A DNA stretch of 64,000 nucleotides from Veillonella sp. CHU740 (GCF_003992055.1 NZ_RQVD01000004.1:1-64000); one strand, 5' to 3'. Shown: positions 1 through 9,257, counted from the first letter of the stretch. Translations and numbers: made by a program. The notes: a model not told the origin generated them from the sequence alone.

Positions 1-138
1 ATGTGTATGCCTGGTGATAACATCACTATGAACATCGAGCTTATCACTCCAATCGCTATTGAAGAAGGCTTACGTTTTGCGATCCGCGAAGGTGGCCATA
101 CAGTAGGCGCTGGTGTTGTTACAGCTATCGAAGCATAA
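1..138 (+). CDS. tuf: Elongation factor Tu, C-terminal end (partial)
   Basis: The window opens inside this gene: 45 codons and a TAA stop are visible. The residues form the last beta-barrel domain of EF-Tu, including the stretch [20 protein letters not shown] and the ending [11 protein letters not shown], which match the family closely. EF-Tu carries aminoacyl-tRNA to the ribosome as a GTP complex in the cytoplasm. The GTPase domain lies before the window and cannot be checked. A strong terminator follows 20 bases after the stop, so this is the last gene of its operon. Confidence 0.95.
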   Translation: MCMPGDNITMNIELITPIAIEEGLRFAIREGGHTVGAGVVTAIEA

Positions 139-156
139 TTGAATCATAGATTCTAG

Positions 157-187
157 CTAAAAAAGCGACCGTAAGGTCGCTTTTTTG
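157..187 (+). terminator. Rho-independent terminator after tuf
   Basis: An inverted repeat AAGCGACC / GGTCGCTT with a four-base GTAA loop is flanked by A and T runs, so it could also stop transcription from the other side. Confidence 0.9.
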
Positions 188-341
188 TATTCTCCTAGAA
201 TTATAGATGCGTATATAAACTTATATAGTATGGTCGTATAGATTTTGTTGCCGTAGACACAATATAAGTGCTCATTGTATAGTATAATCAAAATATATAA
301 ATTGATAATTTTTATCATATATAGTGATAAAGGAGGTTTTT

Positions 342-1154
342 ATGAGTACAATCACAACGATGCCTGTTTCTATGGAGGGCTGGCAAGAGGAACAACAATC
401 TTGGAATCAAACATCCAAGTTCTTTGTGAATATGCATAAACGTGAGGATCGGGTGGCTCAAGTAGTGGACTTTGTAGCACGATTGCAAAAACTAGGGATT
501 CATCCAGCAGCAGGTGAAACAGCCCTTGATATAGGCTGTGGTACAGGCGATTATGCTATGGGACTTGCTCGCAATGGGGTGAAAGTAACCGGTGTAGACC
601 TTTCTACTGGTATGCTAGAAGGTGGCAAAGCTATTAGTGAAAATGAAGGGATTTCGCTAGATTTATGGTTGGGACCATGGTCCGAAGAGGCTCGACAAGC
701 CCTGGGATGGGACAAACAATTTGACTTGGTGTATAGCATTTTCTGCCCCATTATGTCGGATACGGCTAATCTTCATACCTTGCACAAAGCTAGTCGCAAA
801 AATTGTTTATGCATCATGTTCGCCGATCGAAAAGATGAATATTTAGATGCCATCTATTCCGAACGATATGGTGTAAGCGGAAGCCCATGGGAATCCATGC
901 TACAAGATTGCTTGAGCACAATCAACGAAATTGGAAAAGATGTGAAAATTACCTACAAAACGGTAGAAGAAGTAGAAAACTTGACAGTCGATGAAGCTGT
1001 GGATTATTTCTGTATACGAGTACAAAGAAAAGTGGGCGGTGATTTAGAGGTGATTAAACAAGAAATCCGTGAGTTCTTATCTGCGAAAGCGGTCGATGGG
1101 AAATTGGAGAACCACACAACGGATACCATTGCGTGGATTTCATGGGGAGTTTAA
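342..1154 (+). CDS. Class I SAM-dependent methyltransferase
   Basis: The protein has 270 residues with a Rossmann-type SAM-binding core. Motif I is the glycine-rich LDIGCGTGDYA around residue 65, followed by the acidic end of the second strand in VTGVDLSTGML. The substrate is not recognisable, and the C-terminal third resembles no family I can name. The start at 342 was chosen because AAAGGAGG lies 6 bases upstream; an in-frame GTG at 324 lies before that ribosome binding site. A TATAAT-like box lies near 280 in an AT-rich leader. The gene appears monocistronic. The methyltransferase fold is certain; the function is not. Confidence 0.8.
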   Translation: MSTITTMPVSMEGWQEEQQSWNQTSKFFVNMHKREDRVAQVVDFVARLQKLGIHPAAGETALDIGCGTGDYAMGLARNGVKVTGVDLSTGMLEGGKAISENEGISLDLWLGPWSEEARQALGWDKQFDLVYSIFCPIMSDTANLHTLHKASRKNCLCIMFADRKDEYLDAIYSERYGVSGSPWESMLQDCLSTINEIGKDVKITYKTVEEVENLTVDEAVDYFCIRVQRKVGGDLEVIKQEIREFLSAKAVDGKLENHTTDTIAWISWGV

Positions 1155-1268
1155 TCCTATGCACTTATAAGATACAGAATTTACAGTTTTTTTGTGTTGT
1201 CAGTTGGGATGAGCTATAGTCATGAACGTGAGCTTAAAGACATGCAAATCTATTGTATGCTAATATTT

Positions 1269-2237
1269 TTAAGAATCTTGAGATAGAGCTTCGCTGCGTT
1301 CTACAAACTCGTGCAAGGCACCATACCCTTCTGCTTCCAAGTTTTCTAAAGGGATAAACCGCAAGGCAGCGCCGTTGATACAGTAGCGTAGACCACCCAT
1401 AGAGCGTGGCCCATCTTCAAAGACATGTCCTAAATGAGCATCACCAATGCGACTGCGCACTTCAATGCGATGATGACCTAAACTATCGTCGTGATAGTAA
1501 CGAATGACGTCGCTGTTGATTGGTTGCGCAAAACTAGGCCAGCCACAACCTGAATCGAACTTTTGGGCAGAGATGAACAGAGGTTCTCCAGATGTAATAT
1601 CTACATAAATGCCAGGACGAAATTCATCGGTATACACATGAGAGAAAGGCCGTTCTGTGGCGCTATGCTGTGTTACAGCGTAGGCTAAGTCATTGAGTTC
1701 TTCTTGCAAGATAGCATCGGATTTGCGTTCGTAGTCGCTTTCATCAATTAAGGGCTCGTATGCTTTAGCCACATTGATATGACAGTAACCATTTGGATTT
1801 TTATCTAAATAATCTTGATGGTACTCTTCGGCTGGATAAAATGATTGTAAAGGTAATACCTCGACGGCAAAGGGCTCTGTATAATGACTATTGGCACGAG
1901 ATAAAGTAGATTCGATAACTGCTTTATCCTCTGGATTTTCGTAATACACACCACTTCGATATTGTACACCCACATCATTTCCTTGTTTGTTAATGCTGAA
2001 AGGATCAATAATGCGCAAGAAATATTGTAGTACTTTAGATAGGGAAATCACAGAGGAGTCATAGGTAATTTTGACCGTCTCTACATGACCGCTGCCATGG
2101 CATACCTCTTCATAACTAGGATTCGGGTGGTTACCATTGCTGTAGCCGACCTCTGTATCTATAATCCCAGGAATGCGTTGAAAGTAGCTTTCAACACCCC
2201 AAAAACAACCGCCGCCTAAATAAATCGTATGGTTCAT
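1269..2237 (-). CDS. msrAB: Bifunctional peptide methionine sulfoxide reductase MsrA/MsrB
   Basis: This 322-residue fusion repairs oxidised methionine in proteins. The N-terminal MsrA domain (about residues 1-165) carries the catalytic GGGCFWGVE motif and reduces the S-sulfoxide. The C-terminal MsrB domain (about 175-310) carries SGCGWPSF and the catalytic cysteine in RYCIN, and reduces the R-sulfoxide. The zinc-binding CxxC pairs of some MsrB proteins are not visible. The start was placed at 2237 because AAAAGGAGTGAT sits just upstream in the reverse strand; an upstream in-frame start would include that site. No close partner gene is present. An oxidative-stress role fits an anaerobe that also carries rubrerythrin. 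Confidence 0.95.
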   Translation of the reverse strand: MNHTIYLGGGCFWGVESYFQRIPGIIDTEVGYSNGNHPNPSYEEVCHGSGHVETVKITYDSSVISLSKVLQYFLRIIDPFSINKQGNDVGVQYRSGVYYENPEDKAVIESTLSRANSHYTEPFAVEVLPLQSFYPAEEYHQDYLDKNPNGYCHINVAKAYEPLIDESDYERKSDAILQEELNDLAYAVTQHSATERPFSHVYTDEFRPGIYVDITSGEPLFISAQKFDSGCGWPSFAQPINSDVIRYYHDDSLGHHRIEVRSRIGDAHLGHVFEDGPRSMGGLRYCINGAALRFIPLENLEAEGYGALHEFVERSEALSQDS

Positions 2238-2412
2238 AGTATCACTCCTTTTCAATGTAATATAACTTATGTTAGTGATAATTCATAATATATTTTATAT
2301 GTAGGTTGCTAGCGAAGATACTGGTATTGTATCGATTCCGTATCATCAAATTGTTACACGATAGCTCGTCTTAATTATAGCACGTATTCGTATTAGAAAT
2401 ACTGCACGAGGA

Positions 2413-2543
2413 TTGATACATAGATGATATAGCCCGTATAAGATACATGGTAGTATCACGAGTTTTAGTCATTATATTGTTAAAAGACATGCTTATAAAG
2501 GTGAAAGCCACCTGGCTCGTATGGGGCCGGCAGGTGGCTTTTG
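2413..2543 (+). ncRNA. Candidate small RNA between msrAB and the DUF2922 gene
   Basis: This 560-base gap holds no convincing ORF. It does hold a promoter-like pair (TTGATA 2413-2418, 18-base spacer, TATAAG 2437-2442). About 60 bases further lies a strong hairpin with an 11-bp stem (AAAGCCACCTG 2504-2514, CAGGTGGCTTT 2531-2541) ending in T residues. A transcript of roughly 95 nt with no coding gene would result. The terminator could instead belong to read-through from elsewhere, so this is tentative. Confidence 0.3.
2504..2543 (+). terminator. Stand-alone rho-independent terminator
   Basis: An 11-bp stem is followed by CTTTTG on the plus strand. The nearest upstream gene, msrAB, points the other way, so no annotated plus-strand gene ends here. 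Confidence 0.75.
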
Positions 2544-2798
2544 TTGTGACAAGTATAGGTGTGTATGGGAAGTCACCCTTGTCACGACATATGTAAGTAG
2601 TTTGAAAGGTTGGAATACAGGAGTGTTCTCACAATATTCCTGTCGAGTATCACATCGACAAATTTAGTATAGCAGATTAGTAGGATTAAGTATAATAATA
2701 AAATCTTACTACTTATAGTGAATAACTATAGTTGACACACTCTATATTTCTGAATGTATCTAAGTGTAAGGACTTGGTACTCAGAAAGGAGTTTACAT

Positions 2799-3032
2799 AT
2801 GGCAACTAGTACAGTGCTTAAAAAAGAATTACATTTAGTGTTTACCGATGCGACGAAGCAAGAGGTAGAAATTGTGGTAACTTTTCCTAAAGAAGGGGTT
2901 ACCAAAACAGAGATTGACACAGTCGGTCAATTGATGGTGGAAAAAGATGTGATCCGTGGTCGTAAAGATCATCCATTGACTAGCTTTCAACATGGTACAT
3001 TAGTAACAACAGAATCTACGATTGTAGAATAA
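2799..3032 (+). CDS. DUF2922-type small protein
   Basis: This 77-residue protein has no signal peptide or membrane segment. Its pattern (short strand ELHLVF, a charged turn, a second strand VEIVVTFPKEG, then a helix TEIDTVGQLMVEKDVI) resembles the DUF2922 family of Firmicutes, whose function is unknown. The start at 2799 follows AAAGGAG by 9 bases. A DUF1659-like gene begins 12 bases after the stop and a micro-ORF follows, so the three are probably one transcript ending at the terminator near 3440. The facing sigma factor gene makes this a sigma-linked cassette of the sort seen with these DUFs. The assignment rests on recalled family shape only. Confidence 0.65.
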   Translation: MATSTVLKKELHLVFTDATKQEVEIVVTFPKEGVTKTEIDTVGQLMVEKDVIRGRKDHPLTSFQHGTLVTTESTIVE

Positions 3033-3044
3033 GGAGGGGATTAG

Positions 3045-3248
3045 ATGTCAAACACAATGGTAACAAAATTGCAATTACAATTTAAAAAAGGGGACGCTGC
3101 TCATGCATTGAAAGTAGCAAATTTCGCGTATATCAACGAAGCCGCTACTGATGACGATATGAAAGCTGTGGGAGAAGCATTAGGTAAACTCTATGCATAC
3201 CCATTAACAGGTGTTGTTCGCAACAATGCAATCGCCTTGGAGGCGTAA
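3045..3248 (+). CDS. DUF1659-type small protein
   Basis: The protein has 67 residues with the layout of DUF1659: an N-terminal strand (TKLQLQFKKG), a second strand (KVANFAYI), then a helix opened by ATDDDMKAVGEALGKLYAYPL. DUF1659 genes commonly travel beside DUF2922 genes in Firmicutes; no function is established. AAGGAGGGG lies just before the ATG. The stop is separated by one base from the ATG of the next micro-ORF, and the ribosome binding site of that ORF lies inside the last codons of this gene, so translation is probably coupled. Confidence 0.7.
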   Translation: MSNTMVTKLQLQFKKGDAAHALKVANFAYINEAATDDDMKAVGEALGKLYAYPLTGVVRNNAIALEA

Positions 3249-3249
3249 G

Positions 3250-3321
3250 ATGAACACGCTAGAAAAAGCGTTACAAATTATTCGTATCGCCGTGATTCTG
3301 ATTCGATGGTGGAAACGTTAA
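3250..3321 (+). CDS. 23-residue hydrophobic microprotein
   Basis: The reading frame runs ATG to TAA with 23 codons. GGAGG at 3239-3243, six bases before the ATG, is as good as any site in this window. The product begins with a short helix (MNTLEKALQ), continues with IIRIAVILI and ends in a positively charged tail RWWKR, so it could insert in the membrane or lie on its surface. In some Firmicutes DUF1659/DUF2922 genes sit near a small membrane protein of the YvrJ family; this peptide is shorter and not clearly homologous. It is likely translated because of position and ribosome binding site, but its function is unknown. Confidence 0.55.
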   Translation: MNTLEKALQIIRIAVILIRWWKR

Positions 3322-3408
3322 GGTAGGATAAGACCTTTAGACAGGCGTTCCATCGTATGGGAGGTACACGGGAAGGAAATGTATATAGGAATGGTACCAA
3401 GGACTTAT

Positions 3409-3444
3409 CACCACCTTGCCTACTAGGGGCAGGGTGGTGTTTTT
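3409..3444 (+). terminator. Terminator of the DUF2922/DUF1659 cassette
   Basis: A perfect 12-bp inverted repeat (CACCACCTTGCC and GGCAGGGTGGTG) with a 7-base loop is followed by a T run. Confidence 0.9.
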
Positions 3445-3583
3445 ATATGTTAGATACTAGAGTAGGTGTGTCATGGAGTGTGAGATACGCATGCAAAGAA
3501 CCTGAATCATAGGTATATTGACTCAGGTTCTAGGATATGGGGTATGGTGAGACAGTATGATATAAATGATTAATTCTGTACGA

Positions 3584-4198
3584 TTATATGCGTTGTTGCA
3601 CTAGAGAAATTGCTTTTTTATATTTTTTATGCATCGCCTGGCGAGAGATTCCGTACTCTTTTGCCAGTTGGCTAATGTGTTTCCCATGATATAAAATGTC
3701 GATGAGGATGCTAGCATAGATAGGATCTACTTGGGAAAGAGCCTCTATTAATGCTGCTTGCTGCAAATGATCCAACGCTTCCTTTTCGGTGCTGTTCGGA
3801 GCGGGAAGCTCGGATAGAGGATCTGACTCCTCTTCGTTCTGGATACACGTGGCCTCGTGGGTCCATTGGGTGCGCATACGTCGAAATAGATTCATTTCAC
3901 AATAATGGATACGAGATTTTACAAATCCAGAGAAAGGCACTGTACCTGTTGTATCATATGTTTGTATGGCTTCAAGAAAACATTCCCACAAGGTAGCTTC
4001 TAATTCACTTTGAATTGTTTGTAGCTGACTGACATGGGAGTATTTTGTAATTAGAGGTACATAGCGGTGACAGAGTACAATTTTAGCGGACGGATATCCT
4101 GTTTGTACTAATATCACGAGCTCTTCATCTGTGTAAGAATCATATCCAAGATCAGGTGTCATGGTATTCAAACATGTGGTAATGTATGATGCTTTCAT
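3584..4198 (-). CDS. RNA polymerase sigma-70 family factor (alternative sigma)
   Basis: This 204-residue protein has two sigma domains. Region 2 spans about residues 20-110, opening with the acidic helix TDEELVILVQTGY. A linker at about 120-145 is acidic and proline-containing. Region 4 spans about 145-200 and has a helix-turn-helix, QLAKEYGISRQAMHKKYKKA, that would contact the -35 box. It lacks regions 1.1 and 3, so it is an alternative sigma, not the housekeeping factor. AAAGGAGG lies 5 bases before the ATG. It converges on the DUF2922/DUF1659 genes, and a 16-bp palindrome lies 48 bases upstream. Its regulon cannot be deduced from this window. Confidence 0.85.
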   Translation of the reverse strand: MKASYITTCLNTMTPDLGYDSYTDEELVILVQTGYPSAKIVLCHRYVPLITKYSHVSQLQTIQSELEATLWECFLEAIQTYDTTGTVPFSGFVKSRIHYCEMNLFRRMRTQWTHEATCIQNEEESDPLSELPAPNSTEKEALDHLQQAALIEALSQVDPIYASILIDILYHGKHISQLAKEYGISRQAMHKKYKKAISLVQQRI

Positions 4199-4245
4199 AC
4201 GAACCTCCTTTGAAAGATGATATGTCTTACCATACCTACTGATTG

Positions 4246-4261
4246 TTACATACGTATGTAA
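4246..4261. promoter_or_regulatory. 16-bp perfect palindrome upstream of the sigma factor gene
   Basis: TTACATACGTATGTAA reads identically on both strands and lies about 48 bases before the sigma factor start codon, a typical operator position. The rest of the gap up to 4696 is AT-rich with no other clear element. Confidence 0.35.
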
Positions 4262-4696
4262 TTTGTAATATAGCTAACATGGAACCAGATATCTGTTAGT
4301 TAGAATTATAAATCAAGGAATATAAAAAGTCACCCTTTAAATTAATAAAAATTGTATAAATATCAAATTGGCATAGAGGCTAGGAAATCTAGGGGGACTA
4401 TACTGTTTAGGTCTATATCTATAGGAATAGCGCTATAAAATGAGTATAATGAAGTATTATAAGGAATGTCGGTTCATTTGGTAGAAAATGATAGAGTATA
4501 CATGGTGAGTTATATACCGATAGATAGAAATAAGTGTAATTTTTATACTATTTCTATTGGCTAGGAACATAAAAAACTGATACAATATATTATATAGAAA
4601 TAGCTAGATATGATATTTTTAAAAAAGATATAAACAGCGTTACGTGTAGTTACTATGAAAGTAGTTCGTATAGAAATATATAAGAAAGGTTTTAGC

Positions 4697-6268
4697 ATGA
4701 AAGTAAACACAAAAGCAACGATTACAAAAGAAGAAACTGATGTTATTGAACATTTAAAAAACTCCTATGATGAATTAGTATATCCTTCAAAATCCTTTGG
4801 AGTAACCTCTATCAATAGTTTAGAAGCGAAGGCAAAGTTATGGGGCCTAAATCCAGTTCCAGCGAAAGAGGCTCGTGTCTTAGAACTGGGCTGTTCTATG
4901 GGAGGCAACATTATTGGTCAAGCTGTGTATCATCAAGAGGCGTCCTTTGTAGGGGTTGACCTCAGTGGATCTCAAATTGAAATCGGTAATGAAATTATTA
5001 ACGCCATAGATTTAAAAAATGTAAAACTTCTGGAACAAGATATTTTAAAAATTGATAAAGATTTTGGTACATTCGATTACATCATTGTCCATGGCATTTG
5101 GTCTTGGGTACCAGATGTGGTAAAAGATAAAATTTTAGAAATTTGTAATGTGAATTTATCGGAACGAGGGGTAGCCTATGTTTCTTATAATGTATACCCA
5201 GGTTGGCATCGATTGGGCCAAGTGCGGGAGATGATGCTCTTTGCTACACGGTATGATCAGGATATGGATTTATTACCTCGCACAGAAAAAGGGATTTCCT
5301 TCGTACATCATATGAATGAACTTATCAAAGGCTCTAAGGATGTGGTACCTAAATTAGGCTGGAAAACAGATAGCTTTGATTCTGCCTTAGATCATAAAAC
5401 ATATTATATTGCGCACGAATATTTAGAGCCTATTAATGACCCTGTATATATAACGGATTTTATTGACCGCGCTAACAAACATAAATTAGTCTATGTAGCT
5501 GATACGGATTTCCAACTGTCTGCTATTACATGGATGAGAAAAGAACGCAGAGAATTAATCGAAGCGATGTCTGGTGGAGATTGGAATACAAAAGAACAAA
5601 TTCTAGACTTCTATTTCGATACTCAATTCCGTCGTTCCTTATTATGTCACGAGTCTCAAGCTCATTTACTACGTCATAATGAAGAGTTTTTAATTACCAC
5701 TCTTGATTCTCTGTATTTCGGTATGGTCAATAAGGGTAAGGAACTACAGGATACAACAAATGTGGTAGAACAAGCCATTGTTAATCAATGTCGTAAAGGA
5801 GAAATGTTCACCGTTGCTGATTGCAAAGAAGAACTGAAACAATTACAAGACGGTGTAGAGTATGATAAAATAGAATTATACAGTATGTTGATTCGGTTCT
5901 TGTTGTGTGGATTTATTGCGCCTGTGACGGAGAAAAAAGAAATCCACACATTCAAAGAAGGTGTATCTACAGTGCCAAAAGAGATGGCTAATTATGTACA
6001 AACTGTTGTGGATCGAGGTGGATCCAGATTTATTAACATCTCCGATTTGTACAATGACAGCATTACAGGATTTAATTCCGCTCATGTGCTGATGATGAAA
6101 CAATTAGAAACGCCAAAAACGTTAGAAGAGCTATACAAAGTAGCTGATAAAATTCTGAAAGTGGATGAAACAAAACCATCTGGTGAAGTGGTGCCACTAA
6201 AAGGTCGTACTGTGGTAGATAGTACATTAGATGATTTAGGTCAGCTTGGGTTCTTGCGTAATAATTAG
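4697..6268 (+). CDS. SAM-dependent methyltransferase with methyltransferase regulatory domain
   Basis: The protein has about 523 residues. The N-terminal half is a class I methyltransferase: motif I is LELGCSMGGNI near residue 60, followed by FVGVDLSGSQIEIG and FDYIIVHGIWSWVPD. The middle and C-terminal part matches the arrangement of proteins carrying a methyltransferase regulatory domain (PF10119 type) followed by a winged C-terminal segment rich in short helices. The substrate is unknown. The start at 4697 was preferred because AGAAAGG lies upstream; an ATG at 4655 has no such site. The gene stands alone and ends at a strong terminator. Confidence 0.8.
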   Translation: MKVNTKATITKEETDVIEHLKNSYDELVYPSKSFGVTSINSLEAKAKLWGLNPVPAKEARVLELGCSMGGNIIGQAVYHQEASFVGVDLSGSQIEIGNEIINAIDLKNVKLLEQDILKIDKDFGTFDYIIVHGIWSWVPDVVKDKILEICNVNLSERGVAYVSYNVYPGWHRLGQVREMMLFATRYDQDMDLLPRTEKGISFVHHMNELIKGSKDVVPKLGWKTDSFDSALDHKTYYIAHEYLEPINDPVYITDFIDRANKHKLVYVADTDFQLSAITWMRKERRELIEAMSGGDWNTKEQILDFYFDTQFRRSLLCHESQAHLLRHNEEFLITTLDSLYFGMVNKGKELQDTTNVVEQAIVNQCRKGEMFTVADCKEELKQLQDGVEYDKIELYSMLIRFLLCGFIAPVTEKKEIHTFKEGVSTVPKEMANYVQTVVDRGGSRFINISDLYNDSITGFNSAHVLMMKQLETPKTLEELYKVADKILKVDETKPSGEVVPLKGRTVVDSTLDDLGQLGFLRNN

Positions 6269-6360
6269 GACTATTTGCGGTCCACTTTGGGACTAGTTGC
6301 CAAAAAAATTTCATAATTTCTTTAGTTGTAACCGTAATGGACCTATACATGTATTCATTA

Positions 6361-6406
6361 AAAAACTGTACTCCCCTATCTATGTGACATGGGAGTACAG
6401 TTTTTT
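6361..6406 (+). terminator. Bidirectional terminator after the methyltransferase
   Basis: AAAACTGTACTCCC and GGGAGTACAGTTTT form a perfect stem flanked by A and T runs. Confidence 0.9.
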
Positions 6407-6458
6407 GTGTTATGAAGGTATCTAGGAGTAGATAGCAGTATAGTGGTCGATCTATAAC

Positions 6459-6487
6459 AAAGGGGAATCGCATGGCGACTCCCCTTG
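6459..6487 (-). terminator. Terminator of pepD
   Basis: AAGGGGA / TCCCCTT with an inner loop lies 10 bases beyond the pepD stop on the reverse strand and is followed by a short T-rich stretch. Confidence 0.6.
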
Positions 6488-6496
6488 TTCATAGTG

Positions 6497-7942
6497 TTAT
6501 TGTAATTTTTCTAATAAGGTTAATAAGAACTTAGATACGGTTGTGACTGATGGTATATGTAGTCGTTCTTTTGGTGTGTGGGCTCCTAAAATTGTGGGAC
6601 CAAAGCTCAACATTTGTGTGTTTGGTAATTGTGCTTTTAGTAGGCCACATTCAAGGCCAGCATGAACGGCTGTTACATATGGGTCGATACCGATGACTTC
6701 TTTATAAAGTGCGACAGCTTGTTCTTCTAGTTGACTGCCACGCTCGTACTCCCATGCTGGATAACGACCTTGTTCCGAAGCGGTGAATCCATGAAGGGTT
6801 GCTAGTGTCATAATGCGATCTCGTAGATAGGCTAATTGGCTCATTGTCAAGCTACGAACAGAGATTAACACGTCGATATGTGTCGCATGATCTTCTACGA
6901 TGGCAATGTTATTACTTGTTTCTACGAGGCCGTCCAACTTTTTACTCATTCCAAATACGCCATGTGGGGCTAAATACAAGAATTGGAGTAATGCTTGCGA
7001 TTGTGTAGGGGCGAAGATGGTACTAGGTGTATCGCAAGGAGTGATATGAACTTGGAAATCTGGATCTTGTGGTACCAGTTCATGACGAATAATGTCGATA
7101 GTTTCAGACAGTTGACGTTGCATAGATTCCACGTGTTTGGTTTCACATAAGAAAGTGGCTTCTGCTGTACGTGGTATTGCATTGTGTTTCGAACCACCTG
7201 CAAAATGACTGATGTAAATAGATGCTGTATGATTTGCTTCATGGAGTAATCGGCCTAAGATTGCTAAGGCATTGCCAAATTGGCTACCAATTTCGATGCC
7301 AGAATGACCTCCATGTAATCCATCAACTGCTATGTGAAAGGCTGTTAGACCAGCTGGTGTCGATACAGGATTAGTCGGTAAAGTAAGGTCTAAGCGACAA
7401 CCACCAGCACAAGCGACAATAAATTCATGTTCTTGTTCTGTATCGATGTTGAGTAAATAGGTTCCGTGTAGACGGTCACCTTTTACGACCATAGCTCCGT
7501 TCATACCAGTTTCTTCATTTGTTGTAAATAAGCATTCTAGTGGTCCATGAGGAATCGTTGGGTCATCTAGAACAGCTAGTGCCATTGCTACAGCGATGCC
7601 ATTGTCGGCCCCTAATGTGGTTTCGTTGGCGTGTAACCATTCGCCTTCTTCGATAAGTTCAATAGGATCCTTGGCAAAGTCATGAGTAGAGGTAGCAGAT
7701 TTTTCTGCCACCATATCGATGTGGCCTTGCAAAATGATTGGAGGATTTTGTTCATAGCCTGGTGTGGCATTGGCGCGGATGATGACATTGCGCTCTTCAT
7801 CTTGCTCTGCGTCTAATCCTCTATCTTTTGCAAATTGCATTAAAAAATCACTAATGCCTTGTTCGTTACCAGATTCACGAGGAATTTGGCTGATTTGTCG
7901 GAACCAATGCATGACACTGGTTGTGTATGTTGTGTCTGTCAT
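6497..7942 (-). CDS. pepD: Aminoacyl-histidine dipeptidase (PepD, M20 family)
   Basis: The 481-residue length is right for PepD (carnosinase-like), a cytoplasmic metallopeptidase that cleaves dipeptides such as Xaa-His. Metal-binding motifs are in order: QGHIDMV near residue 72, GADNGIAVAM near 110 and TNEETGMNG with the catalytic glutamate near 142. A dimerisation domain follows (about 190-380, including HGGHSGIEIG). GAGAGG precedes the ATG. The gene is alone on this strand and diverges from the asparaginase gene. It probably feeds peptide-derived amino acids to an organism that ferments few sugars; that role is inferred. Confidence 0.93.
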   Translation of the reverse strand: MTDTTYTTSVMHWFRQISQIPRESGNEQGISDFLMQFAKDRGLDAEQDEERNVIIRANATPGYEQNPPIILQGHIDMVAEKSATSTHDFAKDPIELIEEGEWLHANETTLGADNGIAVAMALAVLDDPTIPHGPLECLFTTNEETGMNGAMVVKGDRLHGTYLLNIDTEQEHEFIVACAGGCRLDLTLPTNPVSTPAGLTAFHIAVDGLHGGHSGIEIGSQFGNALAILGRLLHEANHTASIYISHFAGGSKHNAIPRTAEATFLCETKHVESMQRQLSETIDIIRHELVPQDPDFQVHITPCDTPSTIFAPTQSQALLQFLYLAPHGVFGMSKKLDGLVETSNNIAIVEDHATHIDVLISVRSLTMSQLAYLRDRIMTLATLHGFTASEQGRYPAWEYERGSQLEEQAVALYKEVIGIDPYVTAVHAGLECGLLKAQLPNTQMLSFGPTILGAHTPKERLHIPSVTTVSKFLLTLLEKLQ

Positions 7943-8148
7943 AGTCTTTACCTCTCTAGTATAATGTATGATATTGATAAATTAACTATACTCTTTTCTA
8001 AGAATAGGGTCAATACATGATGCGAAAATATGATGGATACATGTGATGAACGTATGCGCTGCAGGATAGATTTTTGTAGTATAGGTATAGATACTTTTAG
8101 GGTCTAGGATGGTATAATAAAGATACTGATGTGCGGGGAGGATACTGT

Positions 8149-9126
8149 ATGAATGTAAAAAAAATTATGATAATAGGAACTGGTGGTACTATTGCGGGCA
8201 CCGGGAATGGTGCTAGTGCCCTTACTGAATATAGAGCGGGATCGATTGGAGTGCAAGAATTGATGCAAGCTGTGCCTACGCTAGAAGGGTATGGACCCTT
8301 TGAAAGTATTCAATTTTCCAATATCGATAGTTCGGAGATGAGTCCCTATCGTTGGGTACGCTTAGCGCTACTTGTGAATGAAGTGGCTGAGCGAGATGAT
8401 ATAGGTGGTATTGTTATTACCCACGGCACAGATACGATGGAGGAAACTGCGTATTTCTTGCAATTGACGGTACATACGAAGAAACCGGTTGTGATGACTG
8501 GTTCCATGCGTCCTGCTACAGCGCTTAGTGCAGATGGTCCAGTAAATTTATTGCAAGCGGTACAAGTGGCTCGCAGTGAAAGTGCAAAAGGCCAAGGTGT
8601 ATTGGTTGTCATGAATGGTTATATCGATAGTGCTCGTGAAGTAGCTAAGTTACACACAACGGATGTAGGGACCTTCGGGAATGCGCAACTGGGACATATG
8701 GGCTGTGTGCAAAATGGAAGGGGGTATTTATATTATGCACCTTGTCGCACACACACGAAAGACAGCGAATTTATCTTGCGTGAAGAGGTGGAGCTACCGC
8801 CTATAGGTATTGTCAATTTATATGCTGGGTTGGACCTAGATGTGATTGATTTTATAGCACAACGGTCTAAAGGTTTGATTATAGGTGGTTTTGGCCATGG
8901 TACATTGCCACAATCTGTACGTGAGGTGCTAAAAAAAATTACCATTCCCAAAGTGCGGTCATCCCGCATTGGGAATGGTATTGTATCTAGCAATTCATCG
9001 GATGCGAAAGAGGGATTAATCGTTAGCGATTCCTTGTCCCCTGTAAAAGCTAGAATCTTGTTGATGTTAGCATTGCAGAGGGAACGAAGTCGAGAAGACT
9101 TAGAACGGATATTTGCTAGCTATTAG
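8149..9126 (+). CDS. L-asparaginase
   Basis: The 325-residue enzyme hydrolyses asparagine to aspartate and ammonia. The first catalytic threonine lies in GTGGTIAGTG (residue about 12) and the second in ITHGTDTMEETAYF (about 88); both signatures are intact. No signal peptide is visible (the start is MNVKKIMIIGTGG), so it should be cytoplasmic. GGGGAGG lies about 7 bases before the ATG at 8149, and GGTATAAT near 8112 is a likely -10 box. Aspartate from this step could enter fumarate and then succinate, linking to the propionate pathway. Type I versus II was not resolved. Confidence 0.93.
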   Translation: MNVKKIMIIGTGGTIAGTGNGASALTEYRAGSIGVQELMQAVPTLEGYGPFESIQFSNIDSSEMSPYRWVRLALLVNEVAERDDIGGIVITHGTDTMEETAYFLQLTVHTKKPVVMTGSMRPATALSADGPVNLLQAVQVARSESAKGQGVLVVMNGYIDSAREVAKLHTTDVGTFGNAQLGHMGCVQNGRGYLYYAPCRTHTKDSEFILREEVELPPIGIVNLYAGLDLDVIDFIAQRSKGLIIGGFGHGTLPQSVREVLKKITIPKVRSSRIGNGIVSSNSSDAKEGLIVSDSLSPVKARILLMLALQRERSREDLERIFASY

Positions 9127-9247
9127 ATGGTTGAAAGTGTTAAAAACGATAAGTAACCGTTGCACAAGTCTAGCCCTCTAAACTGCATAAAGATATGTAT
9201 CAATGATGTGTAGCGTTACTTATAAATATATACAATTCGTGGAAATC

Positions 9248-9257
9248 GGGGGGGGGG
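9248..9257 (+). repeat. Homopolymeric G10 tract upstream of the autotransporter
   Basis: Ten consecutive G residues lie about 20 bases upstream of a promoter-like pair (TGCACA 9274-9279, 17-base spacer, TACAAT 9297-9302) and about 110 bases before the adhesin start. Long G runs are otherwise absent from this AT-rich window. Such tracts slip during replication and can change promoter strength. Confidence 0.6.

Noticed and set aside
6072-6473. Reverse-strand frame of 133 codons after the second methyltransferase
   Set aside because: It crosses the end of that gene and its terminator, and has no ribosome binding site.
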